Assembly: GCA_012295275.1 (NCBI GenBank)
Contig: CM022673.1
Coordinates: 19,273,810 to 19,335,809 of the forward strand
DNA: 62,000 nt
Direction of reading: 5' to 3'
Source of the DNA: Chrysomallon squamiferum
Lineage: Eukaryota > Mollusca > Gastropoda > Neomphalida > Peltospiridae
In this document: piece by piece, positions 53,419-59,956 of the stretch
Layout of the letters: each line of letters starts with the position of its first letter
How positions within the stretch are numbered: position 1 is the first letter of the stretch
Translations under genes and position numbers: made by a program
The notes under the pieces: model-generated
Databases searched by the model: none
The model's input: only the letters and a program-made list of their open reading frames with translations
Told to the model about the DNA's origin: nothing

Positions 53419-56400
53419 GAAATAGAAATAATACTACTACTACTACTACTACTAATACTACTACTAATAATAATAACAATAGTAATAATAATTACAATAA
53501 TAATAATAAAAGAACAACAACAACAACAATACTCGTATAGTAGGAACAATAAAAAAATACATTAGGTTACAGATGATTCTACATTAGAAACAGACTCTAG
53601 CGAATTTTGATTAATAGTTGATTAGTAGTTTGCTGTGAACTTGTACCGATAGTTTTCACTGTCCCTCAAACATCATGGATTTTTGTTAATATTATTCCAG
53701 GTACGTCACCAACGACTGGAACAGGCCCAACATCAACTGTTTCTAGTGCAACCACTCCAGGTAACTCAACTATAGTTGTTTCGCTTGGAAACAGTTTGAT
53801 CTCTATCGATGCAGTTATATAAAGAAAGTCGAGGAGGGATTATCCATTTTTCAGTGAAACTTATCTTTTTGTTTGTTTCTTTCTTTCAGTAGTTCTAATT
53901 AATTAATAATTTAATTAATAATTATTATTTTTTTTGTTGTTGTTGAGATTTGAATCTTGAACAAGAACAGTATATTTTCGTTATGTAATGTGTGGCAACG
54001 GAATTATCTTAGTTTCATAGTTGTTGTTCGTTTTTTGATATCTCTTCGAAAGAGAATTTACGGTTCTGTCTACAAATGGTACCTTCGTTAAAAGCTATTT
54101 CTTTGTCCATTTACCAGGTCCGGTTACAAGCCCTACGATATCTGTCTCATCTGTCACAGGTAATGTCTTTCTAAAACAAGATTGAAGATATAATAATTTA
54201 GAAACTATCTGGAATTCTTTTTTAATGTTTAAGTGGTTCTTTATCGGTGTTTTAAAGAGCTTTAGTTACAACGATTAGTTGTTTTCATTATTTCAAACTT
54301 CTATGAAACTTCAGATCCGATTAAGGTGATAGCACCTTGTTATTGTTGCTTTTCTAGTTTGATAGGGTTTTCTACCTAAACCTTTGATGGTTTTCGTCTT
54401 AGTTTTTTTTCTGTGGTTTGACTTCTTTTTATGTTCATTTGTTTGTTTGTTTAATTGATGACGTTTCACTGAAACCCGCATTGTATCTCTCAAACAGAAT
54501 GTGAACTCACTGATATGATGGGCGAACCCGGTTCACCAAAACAACCTCTTAAGTACGATGCAGACACGAAAACGGCGGTGATAACAGTCGATGGTCCAGT
54601 AGAAAAGGTTACGAAAATACCTGAAGGTGCTAAAGTGTACGTCACGAAGGTAAGAATTTAGCGGATGGTTAACGGAAACCTAACTCATTTACATTTAATG
54701 CATCGATTATTCTCGATGTTGAAAGGCAGTTGCTAATTTAAATGTTTGTTTAATGAATAGGATAAACCAACTCCAGGTCCTGAGCAGAAAGTGTTTTATC
54801 CTGCCGGTAATCCTCCAAAGGACGGTACGACAATTACGGTAACAGTCAAGGATAAAACAGGTATTTATTAATCAGTTATTATAACTATGAAAATAGAAAA
54901 TCGCGATTGGTAGCAGTAAATATTAACAAGGAAAGTAGCGAATAAGTAAATAAATGAGGAAAATGTACTGATAATATAGAATAAATAAGAGAAACTTAAA
55001 AATAAAATGGTGCAAAATCTACCATCAGTACAAACATACATTGTTCCTACTGTTACTTTCTGTTTAAAACAGGTACTGAAAAGCAATCAACAGCAGAAGT
55101 GAAGACTGAGGGTAATATTGTTACACTGAAACTTCCCAAGGACGAAACATTTGTTAACATCCCACAGCAGCCTGATGTTCTTAAAGTAGAGGAAGAAAAA
55201 CCAACCGTAAGGACATGCGAAATTGATTTGTGATTTGTAGAGGTGTGGGGAATAAAAAGTAAAAGAAAACGAAATGAAACAATAAAAAGAAAAAAAAAGG
55301 AAAAAAAAAAAAATATATAGAGTGTACAAAGAGGTATTCTTCTGAATCCACACGGCAGGGAAATAGCCGACGACTGTTACCTAATGTGATACTGATATTC
55401 ATTCATTTGATCGTACTTAAAACACTAAAGTCTTTCTTATATTTTCGAGATGAATAACCTATATTATTAATGTTTAATGACACATGTTATTGTGCTTTGT
55501 TTTTTGTTTGGCCATGTCCAGAATGGAGAAATTACTCCGAATGGCGAAGACATTGATAAAATTATAATTACTGGCATCCCCGAAAACAAGTCAAGAGATA
55601 TCGACGTGTTGGTTTGTAAGAAAGGTAAGATAATAATGAATGATTGATGTAATTCATGTTTGATTTACCCACTTTCTGAAACGTAATTTCATGTATTGCT
55701 ACTATTCCCCAACGACGAGGAAGAGATGATTTAACAAAACAAAGAAATATGGAAGATACAGTCAAATATATAAAGGTGGTTACGTTGAAAACGGCAATTG
55801 TACAGTTCAATCACAGGATCATAAAACTAATTTGTGCAAATATTGTGTTTCTTCTGACAACGAAGTGTATTTTGTGAATTTAGTTTCGAAAAGTAAAGTT
55901 AATTGTATAAATACGGGAACTGACTTTTGACCGGTTTCATTTCTATATTACAGTTCCAACAACAACCACGCCAGGAACAACAATTTCGCGTACTACAGGT
56001 AACCATTTCACATTAATTTGTATCGGTTACAAATCTTGAAGTCATTCGTTTAGCCGTCCGTGGTAGAGTACGGCAATGATTTGTTCAGGAGAAATATAGA
56101 ACTAATTGTCGTTATAAACTTACATCTCTTCAAAATAATTGAAAAAGTGTGCAAGAAAAGTAACTGCAGTCGTTTTCTTAATATCATTCCAGGTACGTCA
56201 CCAACGACTGGAACAGGCCCGACATCAACTGTTTCTAGTGCAACCACTTCAGGTAACTCAACTATGATTGTTTCACTTGTAAACAATTCGATCTCTATCG
56301 ATTCATTTGCATAAAGAAAGTCGAGGACGGATTATGCATTTCGAGAGAAACAGAATAATTTATTTCTTTATTTATATATTACTAATTAAGTAATTAGGAA

Positions 56401-56630
56401 AACAAAGAAAACAGTAGTAGCAGCAGCAGTAGTAAAACGGACACATCTGATAGAAGAAGATCATGGTTCATTTAGAACGAGTATGATTACAGCAAAGCCT
56501 TTCTGACTGAGATCGAAAAGTTTCAATAAAATAAATTGGAACGACAAAAGCTATAAAAAAGTTCCAAATACTACTACTGCTACTACTACTAACAGTAATT
56601 ATAATAGTAACAATAATGATGATAATAATA

Positions 56631-56692
<62 letters not shown>

Positions 56693-59600
56693 GAAATAGA
56701 AATAATAATACTAATACTACTACTACTAATACTACTACTAATAATAATAACAATAGTAATAATAATTACAATAATAATAATAAAAGAACAACAACAACAA
56801 CAATACTCGTATAGTAGGAACAATAAAAAAATACATTAGGTTACAGATGATTCTACATTAGAAACAGACTCTAGCGAATTTTGATTAATAGTTGATTAGT
56901 AGTTTGCTGTGAACTTGTACCGATCGTTTTCACTGTCCCTCAAACATCATGGATTTTTGTTAATATTATTCCAGGTACGTCACCAACGACTGGAACAGGC
57001 CCAACATCAACTGTTTCTAGTGCAACCACTCCAGGTAACTCAACTATAATTGTTTCGCTTGGAAACAGTTTGATCTCTATCGATGCAGTTATATAAAGAA
57101 AGTCGAGGAGGGATTATCCATTTTTCAGTGAAACTTCTTTTTGTTTGTTTCTTTCTTTCAGTAGTTCTAATTAATTAATAATTTAATTAATAATTATTAT
57201 TTTTTTTGTTGTTGTTGAGATTTGAATCTTGAACAAGAACAGTATATTTTCATTATGTAATGTGTGGCAACGGAATTATCTTAGTTTCATAGTTGTTGTT
57301 AGTTTTTTGATATCTCTTCGAAAGAGAATTTACGGTTCTGTCTACAAATGGTACCTTCGTTAAAAGCTATTTCTTTGTCCATTTACCAGGTCCGGTTACA
57401 AGCCCTACGATATCTGTCTCATCTGTCACAGGTAATGTCTTTCTAAAACAAGATTGAAGATATAATAATTTAGAAACTATCTGGAATTCTTTTTTAATGT
57501 TTAAGTGGTTCTTTATCGGTGTTTTAAACAGCTTTAGTTACAACGATTAGTTGTTTTCATTATTTCAAACTTCTATGAAACTTCAGATCCGATTAAGGTG
57601 ATAACACCTTGTTATTGTTGCTTTTCTAGTTTGATAGGGTTTTCTACCTAAACCTTTGATGGTTTTCGTCTTAGTTTTTTTTTTTTTCTGTGGTTTGACT
57701 TCTTTTTATGTTCATTTGTTTGTTTGTTTAATTGATGACGTTTCACTGAAACCCGCATTGTATCTCTCAAACAGAATGTGAACTCACTGATATGATGGGC
57801 GAACCCGGTTCACCAAAACAACCTCTTAAGTACGATGCAGACACGAAAACGGCGGTGATAACAGTCGATGGTCCAGTAGAAAAGGTTACGAAAATACCTG
57901 AAGATGCTAAAGTGTACGTCACGAAGGTAAGAATTTAGCGGATGGTTAACGGAAACCTAACTCATTTACATTTAATGCATCGATTATTCTCGATGTTGAA
58001 AGGCAGTTGCTAATTTAAATGTTTGTTTAATGAATAGGATAAACCAACTCCAGGTCCTGAGCAGAAAGTGTTTTATCCTGCCGGTAATCCTCCAAAGGAC
58101 GGTACGACAATTACGGTAACAGTCAAGGATAAAACAGGTATTTATTAATCAGTTATTATAACTATGAAAATAGAAAATCGCGATTGGTAGCAGTAAATAT
58201 TAACAAGGAAAGTAGCGAATAAGTAAATAAATGAGGAAAATGTACTGATAATATAGAATAAATAAGAGAAACTTAAAAATAAAATGGTGCAAAATCTACC
58301 ATCAGTACAAACATACATTGTTCCTACTGTTACTTTCTGTTTAAAACAGGTACTGAAAAGCAATCAACAGCAGAAGTGAAGACTGAGGGTAATATTGTTA
58401 CACTGAAACTTCCCAAGGACGAAACATTTGTTAACATCCCACAGCAGCCTGATGTTCTTAAAGTAGAGGAAGAAAAACCAACCGTAAGGACATGCGAAAT
58501 TGATTTGTGATTTGTAGAGGTGTGGGGAATAAAAAGTAAAAGAAAACGAAATGAAACAATAAAAAGAAAAAAGAAAAGAAAAAAAATATATAGAGTGTAC
58601 AAAGAGGTATTCTTCTGAATCCACACGGCAGGGAAATAGCCGACGACTGTTACCTAATGTGATACTGATATTCATTCATTTGATCGTACTTAAAACACTA
58701 AAGTCTTTCTTATATTTTCGAGATGAATAACCTATATTATTAATGTTTAATGACACATGTTATTGTGCTTTGTTTTTTGTTTGGCCATGTCCAGAATGGA
58801 GAAATTACTCCGAATGGCGAAGACATTGATAAAATTATAATTACTGGCATCCCCGAAAACAAGTCAAGAGATATCGACGTGTTGGTTTGTAAGAAAGGTA
58901 AGATAATAATGAATGATTGATGTAATTCATGTTTGATTTACCCACTTTCTGAAACGTAATTTCATGTATTGCTACTATTCCCCAACGACGAGGAAGAGAT
59001 GATTTAACAAAACAAAGAAATATGGAAGATACAGTCAAATATATAAAGGTGGTTACGTTGAAAACGGCAATTGTACAGTTCAATCACAGGATCATAAAAC
59101 TAATTTGTGCAAATATTGTGTTTCTTCTGACAACGAAGTGTATTTTGTGAATTTAGTTTCGAAAAGTAAAGTTAATTGTATAAATACGGGAACTGACTTT
59201 TGACCGGTTTCATTTCTATATTACAGTTCCAACAACAACCACGCCAGGAACAACAATTTCGCGTACTACAGGTAACCATTTCACATTAATTTGTATCGGT
59301 TACAAATCTTGAAGTCATTCGTTTAGCCGTCCGTGGTAGAGTACGGCAATGATTTGTTCAGGAGAAATATAGAACTAATTGTCGTTATAAACTTACATCT
59401 CTTCAAAATAATTGAAAAAGTGTGCAAGAAAAGTAACTGCAGTCGTTTTCTTAATATCATTCCAGGTACGTCACCAACGACTGGAACAGGCCCGACATCA
59501 ACTGTTTCTAGTGCAACCACTTCAGGTAACTCAACTATGATTGTTTCACTTGTAAACAATTCGATCTCTATCGATTCATTTGCATAAAGAAAGTCGAGGA

Positions 59601-59893
59601 CGGATTATGCATTTCGAGAGAAACAGAATAATTTATTTCTTTATTTATATATTACTAATTAAGTAATTAGGAAAACAAAGAAAACAGTAGTAGCAGCAGC
59701 AGTAGTAAAACGGACACATCTGATAGAAGAAGATCATGGTTCATTTAGAACGAGTATGATTACGGCAAAGCCTTTCTGACTGAGATCGAAAAGTTTCAAT
59801 AAAATAAATTGGAACGACAAAAGCTATAAAAAGTTCCAAATACTACTACTGCTACTACTACTAACAGTAATTATAATAGTAACAATAATGATG

Positions 59894-59956
<63 letters not shown>

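Larger units (their letters stand above)
52682..55953 (+). repeat. 3.27-kb tandem unit, copy 1
   Basis: This is the first full copy of a tandem unit of eight exons and their introns. Exons occur at equivalent places every 3272-3273 bases. It differs from copies 2 and 3 by a few base changes and by microsatellite lengths. Confidence 0.97.
55954..59226 (+). repeat. 3.27-kb tandem unit, copy 2
   Basis: This copy is almost base-identical to copy 1, introns included (3273 bases). Small differences include G to A near 56491, AAT length, and the 57677-57688 poly-T run. Confidence 0.97.

Noticed and set aside
55087-55402. Minus-strand Phe-rich frames repeated in each unit
   Set aside because: They are the complement of exon 63 and its A-rich intron, without independent evidence.
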